Of a DNA stretch of 64,000 nucleotides, positions 1 to 8,747 are shown piece by piece (positions within the stretch are counted from its first letter, which is position 1; every line of letters starts with the position of its first letter). Origin of the DNA: an uncultured Bacteroidales bacterium. GTDB taxonomy: Bacteria; Bacteroidota; Bacteroidia; Bacteroidales; UBA932. The DNA lies in assembly GCA_949295645.1 (NCBI GenBank), contig CASFLY010000130.1, positions 26,168 to 90,167 on the forward strand. Direction: 5' to 3'. The notes beneath the pieces are model-generated. The model was not told the DNA's origin and did not search any database. It saw only the letters and a list, made by a program, of their open reading frames with translations. The position numbers and the translations under genes were made by a program.

Positions 1-315
1 AGGATGCCCGAAGGGGATATGACCGGAAAAGAGGCGGCCGAAGTCCTTCAGGAACTGTGCGATAATGCCGGTTCCCATCTCTGGTTCGACCTCGAAGCCT
101 TCCTTTTCTACGAGGATTCGTCATTGTACCCGAGGGATATCGAAGGCATCATCGGGGATCTGACGTTCTTAGACAATTTCGAAAAGGTGCTGTGCTACCA
201 GTTCCCCGGCGTCTTCAGCGATCCTGAAGCCGCCATAAGGGTAGGGGAGGAAAAGACCGAAAAGCTTTTCAACGATTACAGGGAATATCTGGACAACATA
301 AATTCGTCGAACTGA
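1..315 (+). CDS. DUF4434-family protein, C-terminal part (5' end outside window)
   Basis: The frame is open from the window edge, so the first visible Met (base 4) is probably internal and this is the end of a longer gene. The visible 100 or so residues contain W-F-D-L-E-A-F, then a P-R-D-I-E-G-I helix and an N-F-E-K-V-L-C-Y-Q strand. These align by eye with the end of the DUF4434 protein at 15258-16355 (W-T-N-A-E-S-F ... Y-D-K-A-I-T-F-E-F ... L-Y-D-R-Y-K-E-Y). DUF4434 proteins are regarded as putative TIM-barrel glycoside hydrolases; no activity can be assigned here. The last residues (N-I-N-S-S-N) and the TGA stop lie inside an interspersed repeat, so the native C-terminus may have been replaced. 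A phosphoesterase gene follows 21 bp downstream on the same strand, suggesting one operon. Confidence 0.6.
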   Translation, partial: RMPEGDMTGKEAAEVLQELCDNAGSHLWFDLEAFLFYEDSSLYPRDIEGIIGDLTFLDNFEKVLCYQFPGVFSDPEAAIRVGEEKTEKLFNDYREYLDNINSSN

Positions 316-321
316 CGTTAA
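294..321 (+). repeat. 28-bp REP-like repeat, copy 1
   Basis: Core AATTCGTCGAACTGACGTTA. All 28 bases are identical to 2774-2801. This copy overlaps the end of the upstream coding region and contains its TGA stop. Confidence 0.8.
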
Positions 322-336
322 AATAAAACAAGGATA

Positions 337-1764
337 ATGAATAAATACAGGATTTGTCTGCTTATGGCAGTGTCTGCCGTCTGTATGGCATCGGCGGCAA
401 GAGAAATTACGGGCAGTGTCGCCTGCTCGGGGAAAGGACTGGAAGGCGTCGTGGTATCCGACGGACTGAATACATCGGTTACGGACAGCAAAGGGCGTTT
501 TGTCCTCGATGCGGAGGATGACGCAAGATTCGTATTCATAAGCACCCCTTCGGGATATGCGTCTCCGGTAGAGGACAATGTCGTCAGGTTCTATCGGGAA
601 CTTTCGGCTGATAACGGCGGATACGATTTTTCCCTTGCGAAGAAAAGACGCGACGATTCGCGGCACAACATCATCGCCATTTCGGACCAGCAGCTGCTCG
701 ACACTACCGAAATCCCCCAGTTCGCTAAGGCGGTAGAGGACATCGCCGCCGTCGTCGAGGGCTTCGGCAGGACGGAAACCACGGGTCTGTGCTGCGGGGA
801 CATCGTATTCAACGACCATTCCCTGTACGGTATCGTCAATACCATGCTCGGCACTACCGGCATCCCGTTCCGCAATGCTATGGGCAACCACGACATGAAA
901 GTCTGGGGCAGGTCATACGAAACCTCGACTTCCGCATACGAGGACGTTTTCGGCCCGGCGTATTATTCGTTCAATATCGGCAAGGTACATTACGTCATGC
1001 TCAACGACAATTTCTTCATCGGCCGCGACTATTTCTATATCGGCTATATCGACGAAAAACAGTTGAAATGGCTCGAAAACGATCTCTCGCATGTCCCGGA
1101 AGGCTCTACTGTCTTCGTTTCCATGCATATCCCGACCACCCTTTCGGCTTCCGACAGGGAGAGGTTCGTTTACGCTGACATTTCGGACATCCTTGCCAAC
1201 AAGGGGGCCCTGTACTCTATCCTGAAACCGTACAATGTACACATCCTCTCCGGACATATCCACACGATAACGAACCAGGTCATTTCCCCTTCGATGTTCG
1301 AGCACAATCTTGCAGCCTTGAGCGGGGCCCTTTATTGCGGCCCGATATGTACGGACGGCACCCCTGGCGGATACTGCATCTTCGAAATCGACGGGGACGA
1401 TGTCCGCTGGGTATGGAAATGTATAGGATACGACGAAGACATGCAGATGAAAGTCTACACCCCGGACGAATATCCGGAACTCGACGGATACACTGTGGCC
1501 AATGTCTGGAACTGGGATCCTGAGTGGAAAGTGGAGTATTTCGAGGACGGGAAAAAGGTCTGCGACATGGAACGGTTCACCGCGATGGATCCGGACGCAT
1601 ACCGCGCCTACCACGACAGCAGCAAGCTGAAACATTCGTTCGTGGAGCCCCTCCTGACAGACCACCTCTTCAGGGTGAAATCCGACAGGAACGCACAGTC
1701 TGCGGAAATCCGCGTCACCGACCGCTTCGGCAACGAATATGTAAATGCTTTCCGCAGAAAATAA
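337..1764 (+). CDS. Secreted calcineurin-like phosphoesterase
   Basis: This 475-residue protein has a signal peptide (about residues 1-21) and is expected in the periplasm or at the cell surface. An N-terminal beta-sandwich (about 22-105; G-S-V ... G-L-E-G-V-V-V-S-D-G ... T-D-S-K-G-R-F) is followed by a metallophosphatase core. Metal-site motifs are visible in order: I-S-D-Q-Q, C-G-D-I-V, G-N-H-D, M-H-I-P and G-H-I-H. A C-terminal beta domain starts near residue 345. This N-core-C layout is common in Bacteroidota phosphoesterases of unknown substrate. The first motif has Q where many family members have H (D-x-H), a known variation. The ATG at 337 is preceded by AAGGATA. The gene converges on the DUF4886 gene with 6 bp between stops. 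Confidence 0.85.
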   Translation: MNKYRICLLMAVSAVCMASAAREITGSVACSGKGLEGVVVSDGLNTSVTDSKGRFVLDAEDDARFVFISTPSGYASPVEDNVVRFYRELSADNGGYDFSLAKKRRDDSRHNIIAISDQQLLDTTEIPQFAKAVEDIAAVVEGFGRTETTGLCCGDIVFNDHSLYGIVNTMLGTTGIPFRNAMGNHDMKVWGRSYETSTSAYEDVFGPAYYSFNIGKVHYVMLNDNFFIGRDYFYIGYIDEKQLKWLENDLSHVPEGSTVFVSMHIPTTLSASDRERFVYADISDILANKGALYSILKPYNVHILSGHIHTITNQVISPSMFEHNLAALSGALYCGPICTDGTPGGYCIFEIDGDDVRWVWKCIGYDEDMQMKVYTPDEYPELDGYTVANVWNWDPEWKVEYFEDGKKVCDMERFTAMDPDAYRAYHDSSKLKHSFVEPLLTDHLFRVKSDRNAQSAEIRVTDRFGNEYVNAFRRK

Positions 1765-1770
1765 TGCGGG

Positions 1771-2724
1771 TTACTCTGCGGATTGGAAATCGGTCATCGG
1801 ATTTACCGTGAACGGGGATTCGACGGCGAAATGTGCGGCGTGCTGTGCGACTGCGGCCTGGGCTTCCGTTACGTTGTCGGGGATATAGGTGTTCCCGACA
1901 GCGGTTTCGCCTCCGGCAAATGTCTCGAACCAGGTGCAGGCTGCGGTGTAGCATCCGTATGAGGTGTTGAGGTGATAGCCGTCGCTGTTGAAAGTGTCTC
2001 CGAGCCAGGACTGGCGGCCGTTCTGGATGGCGGTGCCTGACGGAATCAGGATTTCAATGTTTCCGTAGTCCTCCATCGTCTGTCCGGCGGCATCGAGAAT
2101 GGCATTGTACATGGTCGTCTGATCGCTGTCGTATCTCGGGAAGTCTTTGTGCCCGGAGTCCTCGGAATATGCCCAGGTCTGGTGGAAGGCTATTTTCATG
2201 GCCGGGTTGGTGGACTCCTGGATCACATAGTCGATAAGTCCGGGAAGATACTGCGTGTAGGTGGAATATATCCCCGACAGGCCGCTGGTCTGCTGGAGGC
2301 AGATGTAGTCCCAGTTTTCGTCCTGGATGCCCTGCTGCATTGTGGTCTTGTCCTGTTTGGTCTTGTTTTCCGAGCCGTCGGTGATTTTCCTGTACGAGTA
2401 GCTCGGAGAATTGTTCCGCATGTTGTTGTAATGCGTCTCCAAAGAACATCCGGAGATGTACAGGTTGCCTATGACGGCCTTGATTCCGGCAGCTTCGAAA
2501 AGTTCCCACAGATTCTGTTCGACGGCGTTCTGTGAAAAGCTGTTCCCTATGGCCAGGATCTTGAGCACTCCGTCGTCTTCGACATCGGTATCGGGCCTGT
2601 CGACGGGGTCGTTTTGGCTCGGAAATTCGAAAGTCCCGTCCCCGGCAGTATCTGCAGCGCAGCCTGTGCCCGTAATCAGGCACAGGAAGGCTGCAATCAA
2701 AAGCGTATATGGTATGTGTCTCAT
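1771..2724 (-). CDS. DUF4886 SGNH-hydrolase-like lipoprotein
   Basis: This 317-residue lipoprotein has a type II signal with lipobox G-T-G-C near residue 21. From about residue 55 it shows L-K-I-L-A-I-G-N-S-F-S, the block I nucleophile Ser motif of SGNH/GDSL-like DUF4886 proteins, and near the end S-D-G-Y-H-L-N, matching the D-x-x-H block V. An esterase or deacylase role on a glycan is a family-based inference; no substrate is visible. It is the last gene of the leftward run that starts at SusC (13547), separated from the preceding gene by a long stem-loop repeat (2741-2801), which may lower or stabilise its share of the transcript. Confidence 0.75.
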   Translation of the reverse strand: MRHIPYTLLIAAFLCLITGTGCAADTAGDGTFEFPSQNDPVDRPDTDVEDDGVLKILAIGNSFSQNAVEQNLWELFEAAGIKAVIGNLYISGCSLETHYNNMRNNSPSYSYRKITDGSENKTKQDKTTMQQGIQDENWDYICLQQTSGLSGIYSTYTQYLPGLIDYVIQESTNPAMKIAFHQTWAYSEDSGHKDFPRYDSDQTTMYNAILDAAGQTMEDYGNIEILIPSGTAIQNGRQSWLGDTFNSDGYHLNTSYGCYTAACTWFETFAGGETAVGNTYIPDNVTEAQAAVAQHAAHFAVESPFTVNPMTDFQSAE

Positions 2725-2740
2725 TTTATGCGATGTTACA

Positions 2741-2801
2741 TAACGTCAGTCCGACGAATTTCCTGGTATGTTGCAACATAAATTCGTCGAACTGACGTTA
2801 A
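2741..2801. repeat. Long inverted repeat made of two REP-like units
   Basis: The left arm 2741-2761 and right arm 2780-2800 are 21 nt each and complementary at 20 positions, with an 18-nt loop. The right arm is part of the 28-bp copy shared with 294-321. It lies between the unrecognised lipoprotein gene and the DUF4886 gene. No T-run follows on the minus strand, so it resembles a REP/BIME-type element or mRNA-stabilising hairpin more than a classic terminator. Confidence 0.8.
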
Positions 2802-2805
2802 TTTT

Positions 2806-3732
2806 TCAATATCCGGCACCGTTGATGGTAATCTTTTCCGCTCCGGCCTTTTTCTCCTCGTCGGTAGCCTCGATTTTGAAATATTGCGCATCCGGGCACC
2901 TCATATCCGTGTATCTTCCGGTGTGCATAGGCGCTTTCACGACTTCTCCTTCATACTCCCTGTAAAGCCAGGATGCCTTCCATTCTGCACCTTCGATGAC
3001 GGTTTCGGTGGCCTGTACTGGCTTGCCCTCATTGGAAACCTGGTCTATCGCGTTGACTCTCTTGAATTCACCCTTTTCCCCGAGGATATATTTGTTGCAC
3101 TCATATTCGGTTTTGAACTGTTTGCCGGCCCCGTCCACGATGAATTCCAGAACCCCGTCACGGATGATCCGGATGGAAATGGTGACTTCTTCACCCGGAT
3201 ACCAGTAGTACCTGTCTTCTGCCGGAGCATTGGAATAAGTCGGCTCCTGCCCCGTCCTGCGCATAAAAGGCCGGAATGCCTTGCGCTCCGCGCTGACACT
3301 TCCGTTTTCAAGACGGACCACTTCCCAGGTCAGTCCTATGTCGGTTTCCTGACCTCCCATATTCCCTCCGAGGTAGACCGACGGATTGTCGAGATATTGT
3401 CCTGGCTTGTTCGGATTCGTCCTTTCCGGATCGAAAACCATATCGGGCAGGACCACAGTCCCTCCGATGCCGAGCCAGTAATCCGTGCTCGATACGCATT
3501 TGTGATAATATGCGCCGGCAAAACAGGCAGCTTCTTCAGCCGGGCGGATTTCTCCGGGGAAATAAGTGTTTATCGGATCATCTGCATCTCCGGGTTCATC
3601 CGTATCTCCCGGTTCTTCGCCGGTGGAAGTGGACGGGAATGAATAATCCGGTTCCGGATTGTTGCCGTTGCAGGCCTGAGCCGTAAGGATAGGGAATACG
3701 GCCGCGAATAAAATGGATATAAGATGTTTCAT
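2806..3732 (-). CDS. Unrecognised lipoprotein of the orphan SusCD locus
   Basis: I do not recognise this family. The protein has about 308 residues with a lipoprotein signal (lipobox T-A-Q-A-C near residue 21), an acidic low-complexity linker rich in D, E, G and P (about 33-55), then a region rich in aromatic and beta-type residues (Y-Y-H-K-C, Y-W-L-G-I-G-G, Y-Y-W-Y-P-G-E-E-V-T-I) that looks like a beta-sandwich. The tether plus linker plus beta domain is typical of cell-surface glycan-binding or small glycosidase lipoproteins. A TTG two codons upstream could be read as a start, but the ATG at 3732 gives a normal signal peptide. It follows the oxidoreductase-hydrolase gene by 38 bp and is probably co-transcribed. 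Confidence 0.7.
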   Translation of the reverse strand: MKHLISILFAAVFPILTAQACNGNNPEPDYSFPSTSTGEEPGDTDEPGDADDPINTYFPGEIRPAEEAACFAGAYYHKCVSSTDYWLGIGGTVVLPDMVFDPERTNPNKPGQYLDNPSVYLGGNMGGQETDIGLTWEVVRLENGSVSAERKAFRPFMRRTGQEPTYSNAPAEDRYYWYPGEEVTISIRIIRDGVLEFIVDGAGKQFKTEYECNKYILGEKGEFKRVNAIDQVSNEGKPVQATETVIEGAEWKASWLYREYEGEVVKAPMHTGRYTDMRCPDAQYFKIEATDEEKKAGAEKITINGAGY

Positions 3733-3770
3733 TGTCAATCGTTTTTACAGTCGATAAATTGTGTCGTCAA

Positions 3771-6700
3771 TCAGTCTTTGAAGCGGATGGCGTCAGTGAG
3801 TTCGTCCCACCAGCCGTAATTGACCAGATGTACCATGTCGAAAATCATGAGACCGTCGGATTTCGTAAGGTTCATCCGCACTGCCTTGCGGAACTGTTCG
3901 GGGTTCCCGGCGTAGTCCGGTACGTTGATCCCTCCGAGGAAGGTGTTGTGCCCCATAATCTTCCGGGTGTAGTCGCAGGCCCCTTCGACGCACAGGTATT
4001 CTCCGCTGTGGGCGGTAGAGTCGGTTTCGTTCTGATGAAAGCCGTTGCTTCTGTAGTATTCGTCCAGGGAGACGAGAGGGTAGTAGTTCCCTGTGGTGTA
4101 GATGTCGAGAAGTTCGGCGTACGCATAGTCCCTGTACTCAGGCGTAGCCCAGTCGAATTCTGCAGACGGGTCGTAGTCGCGGCTTGCCCAGTTCACTCCC
4201 ACTTCATAGTATGTCGGATACCATGCTCCGGTGTATGCCCCGAAATCGGCATCCGGATTCGCCGTCTTGACTGCGTCGCGGGCCTCTTCGAAGAAAGAAT
4301 AGATTACGGAAGCCCTCCATTCTATCCATTTGAGGAAATGTTTCCCTCGCCTGATTTCGTATTTTCCGGTTTCGGGATTCGCGACCCATTCGTATATGTC
4401 CTCGGGGAATCTCTCTACCTTTTCTCCGATGTATTCTTCAAACTGCCGCCTGGAGAAATCGGAGAAATCCGACTGGATATTGTCGTATCTGCCCCTGTCG
4501 AGGATGACGCCGTCTATGTCGAACTCGGTCACGAGCTCTGCAAGGAGATTGCAGACGTTTTTGCGCACCTCAGGCAGGGCCGGATTCGAAAACAGCACGA
4601 GCTTGTTTTCGATGTCGGTCTGTTTTACCATGCCTTTCCCGGGAACGTAGTTTACTGCCTGCCATTCAGGATGTTCCTTATAGAGAGGACCGCGCTTTAG
4701 CAGACCGTTCCCCTCTGCAAAGGTGTTGATGGCGCAGTAGATTTTCAGGCCGTTCGCCTTAGCGGCGTCAGTGAATGCCCGGATATAGTCGAATTCCGGA
4801 GCCGGGATGCCTTTCCACTCTTTGATTTCAGGGGCGAAGCCGCTCTTGTACGGGACTTCCCCGCTGGTGCCTTTGACATCGAGGATAATCGTAGTCATCC
4901 CTGTCCGGGCTATTTTCTCGCAATAGAATCTTACGGAATCCAAAGTCTGGAATCTTGCCCAGTTGGCAGACAGATCCACCCACATGAACTTTACGGGAGT
5001 GTCTTTCAGGTTCCCGTAGATGTCGACATCGTATTTGCCGAACGGATCCAGCAGGGAATCTATGGCTATGGCGCATTCGAGGCGGGTCAGGATGTCGGAT
5101 GTCCCGTACGCCTTTCCGCAAGCCATCCCGAGGCAGGTTTTCACTGCGGCGATGCTTGTGCTCAGACTGTCTCCGGTAATTGCGGATATGCAGGAGGCAA
5201 GGGTGCGGATGTCCGCATATTCTGTCTCCGGCTCTGAAAATGTGATGACAGTGCTGTCTGCCCGTTTGAGCCCGGTGTAGAAACTGTCCATCCCGGACAC
5301 GAGGTCGGAAGCGAGCATCTTTTTATCGGGATATATCCACGACTGGTTTTCCCACTCGAAGTTCTTGCCCTCGTACCTGATGATTCCCGTCAGGGCGATG
5401 CGCTGCAGGGTCTTGAACCAGGGGCTGCTTGACGGAAGGTCGAGCAGGGGAACCAGCCAGGCCCCTGCGTCGAGAAGGGTCTTCTGGATTTCGCGCACGG
5501 ACACTTCCGACACTCCGCAGTCATGCTTTACGGCGTATGCTGCGACCGCTCCTGCCGCCTGTCCGAGCTGGAGGACTACCGGCTGGAGCCGGGTGGTGCC
5601 GTTTACGATATTTGTCACGGATATGGATTTTTCTATGACAAGTACGTCATCGTATTCCTTCGGCATCATCACTCCTATAGGGAGGCTGTACGACGGGATC
5701 TGGTGATAATAAAGGTTCGGAAGGTCTTCCCAGCCGTGGTACTGGGTGTGATGCTGGTCCACGGGATAGTCTCCCACACCGATGCCTGTCCTGTACAGTT
5801 TCTTGGTCTGGCCGTAAGGCGACACGATGTCGTTCAGGTTGAACCTTATCCGGCCGTCGATCCTGCGGGACTCCCTGTGATACGGTATGAGCGGGAAGCC
5901 GTCTGCGGTAGGGTATTCCTCGGCGAGCCCGAGATTGGTGAATCCGAGTTCGTTCTGCAGGAAATACAGGAATCGCAGCGACTTCTGTTTTGCAAGTTCT
6001 AAATAGGCTGCGCGTTCCTCCGGCGTGGCATCGATGATATTGCAGTAATAATCATTGCCTTCAAGAGGCCAGTTGATCATATATTTCCCGTTCTGGAGTT
6101 TTCCGTAGGTGATCATTTCGTCTTTCGACCACATGCGGGAGGCTTCCTTCGGGTGTTTGCACAGCACGTTCGTACAGCAGCAGGCAAATTCGGACGGGCT
6201 GTAGTCGTCGGGTTCCGGGACAGGAACCGGATGTCCGTAATCCTGCAGTATCATCACGTATGTAAGATCCTGTACGATGTCGTTCTCTTTTTCAGGGGCT
6301 ATGTCTTCCTTGGTGTCGGCGGCGGAATCCATCCCGATTTCATACGGGATGCCTATGACTTTGGCCACGTCTCCGAGTTCCGTGCCGTCCACGAGGATTT
6401 TCGCGGATACACTCCTGCTCCCGTCCGGCCCGGCAATATCGGCTTTCCAGCCGTCCGGGGTCTTTTCGAAGCCCGAAGCGGAGGTCTTGAACTCTACTGT
6501 GAGGTTCTTTTCGCGGGCGGAGATGTTCCTGAATATCCGTGCTCCGACGGAAGGTTCGAACATCACGTCGCTTACCCAGCCTGTGATAAGGGAGTCTGTG
6601 CCGCCGTACCAGGTTTCGAGACTGTCCCGGAATTCGTCCCAGATGCCGCCTCGGAGGGCATAGCAGCCGTCCGTGGCGCTGACCCCGGCAGAGGTGAGCA

Positions 6701-6905
6701 TGCCTCCGAGCCATTCGTGCTCTTCGACGAGAAGCACTTTGGCCCCGTCCCGTGCGGCCTGGATCGCTGCGGCAGTGCCGGAAGTCCCGCCTCCGACGAT
6801 GAGAACGTCATATTCCCCTTTCTGACAGCCGCAGGAGGCGAGGCCGAGGCCGGAGGCCGATGCTGCGATCATGAGAGAGATGAAAGAAAGTTTTGTTTTG
6901 TTCAT
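3771..6905 (-). CDS. FAD-dependent oxidoreductase fused to GH10-like hydrolase (lipoprotein)
   Basis: This 1044-residue fusion has a lipoprotein signal (lipobox A-S-C-G near residue 25), a dinucleotide-binding fold beginning Y-D-V-L-I-V-G-G-G-T-S-G (G38-G43), and an FAD_oxidored-type module to about residue 480, including V-L-V-D-G-T-E-L-G-D and a C-terminal G-Q-A-A-G-A-V-A-A helix. A helical or SLH-like connector runs to about 640. The GH10-like TIM barrel (GHL10 type, about 645-1000) has F-D-I-D-G-V-I-L-D-R-G-R-Y-D-N, the conserved acidic strand of that family. The oxidoreductase half is expected to act on a sugar or cyclitol and the barrel on a glycosidic bond; both are inferences. A TTG eleven codons upstream keeps the frame open, but the ATG at 6905 starts a clean signal peptide. 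Confidence 0.8.
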   Translation of the reverse strand: MNKTKLSFISLMIAASASGLGLASCGCQKGEYDVLIVGGGTSGTAAAIQAARDGAKVLLVEEHEWLGGMLTSAGVSATDGCYALRGGIWDEFRDSLETWYGGTDSLITGWVSDVMFEPSVGARIFRNISAREKNLTVEFKTSASGFEKTPDGWKADIAGPDGSRSVSAKILVDGTELGDVAKVIGIPYEIGMDSAADTKEDIAPEKENDIVQDLTYVMILQDYGHPVPVPEPDDYSPSEFACCCTNVLCKHPKEASRMWSKDEMITYGKLQNGKYMINWPLEGNDYYCNIIDATPEERAAYLELAKQKSLRFLYFLQNELGFTNLGLAEEYPTADGFPLIPYHRESRRIDGRIRFNLNDIVSPYGQTKKLYRTGIGVGDYPVDQHHTQYHGWEDLPNLYYHQIPSYSLPIGVMMPKEYDDVLVIEKSISVTNIVNGTTRLQPVVLQLGQAAGAVAAYAVKHDCGVSEVSVREIQKTLLDAGAWLVPLLDLPSSSPWFKTLQRIALTGIIRYEGKNFEWENQSWIYPDKKMLASDLVSGMDSFYTGLKRADSTVITFSEPETEYADIRTLASCISAITGDSLSTSIAAVKTCLGMACGKAYGTSDILTRLECAIAIDSLLDPFGKYDVDIYGNLKDTPVKFMWVDLSANWARFQTLDSVRFYCEKIARTGMTTIILDVKGTSGEVPYKSGFAPEIKEWKGIPAPEFDYIRAFTDAAKANGLKIYCAINTFAEGNGLLKRGPLYKEHPEWQAVNYVPGKGMVKQTDIENKLVLFSNPALPEVRKNVCNLLAELVTEFDIDGVILDRGRYDNIQSDFSDFSRRQFEEYIGEKVERFPEDIYEWVANPETGKYEIRRGKHFLKWIEWRASVIYSFFEEARDAVKTANPDADFGAYTGAWYPTYYEVGVNWASRDYDPSAEFDWATPEYRDYAYAELLDIYTTGNYYPLVSLDEYYRSNGFHQNETDSTAHSGEYLCVEGACDYTRKIMGHNTFLGGINVPDYAGNPEQFRKAVRMNLTKSDGLMIFDMVHLVNYGWWDELTDAIRFKD

Positions 6906-6931
6906 ATTTTGTTTTGATTGGGATAGAGGAC

Positions 6932-6977
6932 GACACAAAAGGGGTTTTGCAACTTTTGAAATCCCTCCTTTTGTGTC
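6932..6977. promoter_or_regulatory. 11-bp inverted repeat between operon genes
   Basis: GACACAAAAGG at 6932-6942 and CCTTTTGTGTC at 6967-6977 are perfect complements around a 24-nt loop. The element sits between the DUF5018 stop and the fusion gene start, so it would form a hairpin in the leftward transcript. It could attenuate or protect the downstream part of the operon, or be an operator. Confidence 0.5.
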
Positions 6978-6992
6978 ACCCTCATATTATAC

Positions 6993-8723
6993 TCAGATGT
7001 CGAGACAGTCGAACTGGACGCCGGCCACGTAGCCGTTGCAGTACATTATGTAGAGCTGCAGGTAGTAGCCGTCCTCGGATGAGGTGAGCAGGACTTCGCC
7101 GACGGCATTGCCGTTTGATTTTACTGTTGCACCTTCATCCCGTCCGACAGCAATGGCGTTATACTCATTCTGGCACCACCACTGTACCGCAGGGCAGGTA
7201 GGAGATCCTTGAGTACCGTCATACAGGCTGCCGGAGAAGTCGCTTTCGTTTGTGATATCAAGCAACCACACAGCGTCCCCTATTCCGCTATTCATATTGT
7301 TCGTCTGTTGGGCTGCAAGGAACGTCGCGTTGTTGAATTTGAAAATATCAAGTTCATTTGCAAAATAGTTGGCGCTCGACTGAATTGCAGGAACCTGTGT
7401 CTTAAGTGCATCATTCACTCCTGAAAGCCAGGAAAGGATATTTGCTTTGTAGTTTATCAGGAAATAATCCGCGCCAGGTTCGGTGGACGTGTACATTATG
7501 TCAGCCTGATAATTGTCCCAAGTCACTCCTGCGGTGATTATTTCCGGCTCTTGTGATTGGAGTACGCCGCTTGTGACCGTCCATTTTGCAAAATTACCGG
7601 ATGGAAGCCCTGTCCCTACGGTAGCGGTGATGACAGCATCACCGTCAAGTGACCCGGTGATGGAAACTTTTCTGCCGTATCCGACAGGTGCGCTCCACGT
7701 GATGTATTCTTCAGGTTGCGCATTCAGAATATCTCCCTTTCCGGAGAATTTCCACATCTGGACAGTCCCGGCTCCTGTTGCAAGGCTGTTGACAAGGATG
7801 TTCCCGTCGTCATCGGATGTCATATAGTAATTTTTCAGACTTCCGAGAATAGATGACATTCCGTTCATTTCACCTACGTATTCTCCAGTCATCCTGTTTA
7901 TCACTTTAGCCTTTTCATTCCTGGTGTTGATTACCAGATAGTTTCCTGATACTGCAATACCGGTCGTATTGCTTGTGGCAGCTATTCCGAGATCCGTTTC
8001 CAGTTTCCTGGCAAACAATTCCGTCACACTCTCCGGCCTTATTCCCGAAGGCAGCTTCGACGGAATGTCCTTGACCACCGTATATTCCTTTTTCGTCACC
8101 CCGTCGTGAGCCGTGACCGTCAGTTTCACCTCGCTGTTCCAGTCGATGGCCGTTTCCCTCGGGTCGGGAGAGACGGTGGCGTGAGGGGAAAGGGTGAGTT
8201 CGGCCTTCATCGGGCTTTCGAAGTTCTCCATGGTCACGAGTGAGATGGTCTCGCCTGCGATAATCCCCTCGAGGTCCGCATCCGGCAGGCTGAACGACGT
8301 GATGTCGCATCCCGTAAGTTTGGCGATACGTCCGGTGACCACATATTCTTTCTTGTTTTTTACCTGGTCGGTAGCCACGATATGGTTCTCGGTGTTGAGG
8401 TCCATCCTGAGAAGGACTGGTTCCACGGTGACATTGTTCGCCAGCACGCCTACTACCTTTACGGAACTGAGATCTTCCTCTGTCACCTGAGTGTCGCTTT
8501 CTTCAGGATAAAACCAGGGGAAGACTATTTCGATCCGTCCGTTTTTGTCGGGCTGCCCGGTAAATTCCTCGTCGATTCCGTCTCCGTCTAAGTCGAGCGA
8601 GGCCGTGATGCTCGTTATCGGCTCGGCCGAAGTTTCCGGAGTGAATTCCGAGTAGTCCGGACTGCAGGAAAACATAGCCGGTACCGTCATGGCCGCAGCC
8701 AATATTCCATATATTCTTTTCAT
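6993..8723 (-). CDS. DUF5018 surface lipoprotein, SusE/F-position protein
   Basis: This 576-residue lipoprotein (lipobox M-F-S-C near residue 20) begins with DUF5018-type Ig-like segments (S-I-T-A-S-L-D..., F-S-L-P-D-A-D-L-E-G-I-I, repeated V-K-L-T-V-T-A-H-D-G-V-T-K-K-E-Y-T) to about residue 225. A longer, propeller-like beta region follows (N-Y-L-V-I-N-T-R ... Y-V-G-E-M-N-G ...). DUF5018 proteins commonly lie directly after SusD and are thought to be surface glycan-binding proteins, and the position here fits: SusC, SusD, then this gene, with 24 bp after SusD. Substrate unknown. Confidence 0.75.
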   Translation of the reverse strand: MKRIYGILAAAMTVPAMFSCSPDYSEFTPETSAEPITSITASLDLDGDGIDEEFTGQPDKNGRIEIVFPWFYPEESDTQVTEEDLSSVKVVGVLANNVTVEPVLLRMDLNTENHIVATDQVKNKKEYVVTGRIAKLTGCDITSFSLPDADLEGIIAGETISLVTMENFESPMKAELTLSPHATVSPDPRETAIDWNSEVKLTVTAHDGVTKKEYTVVKDIPSKLPSGIRPESVTELFARKLETDLGIAATSNTTGIAVSGNYLVINTRNEKAKVINRMTGEYVGEMNGMSSILGSLKNYYMTSDDDGNILVNSLATGAGTVQMWKFSGKGDILNAQPEEYITWSAPVGYGRKVSITGSLDGDAVITATVGTGLPSGNFAKWTVTSGVLQSQEPEIITAGVTWDNYQADIMYTSTEPGADYFLINYKANILSWLSGVNDALKTQVPAIQSSANYFANELDIFKFNNATFLAAQQTNNMNSGIGDAVWLLDITNESDFSGSLYDGTQGSPTCPAVQWWCQNEYNAIAVGRDEGATVKSNGNAVGEVLLTSSEDGYYLQLYIMYCNGYVAGVQFDCLDI

Positions 8724-8747
8724 ACAGTTCTAAATTTTAATCGTTGG

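Noticed and set aside
3732-4700. 322-codon plus-strand frame opposite the fusion gene
   Set aside because: It is antisense to a protein with clear domains and itself has no recognisable motif. Many long antisense frames occur in this GC-rich sequence (also 25174-27141, 28996-30618, 37190-39238 and 56444-58060).
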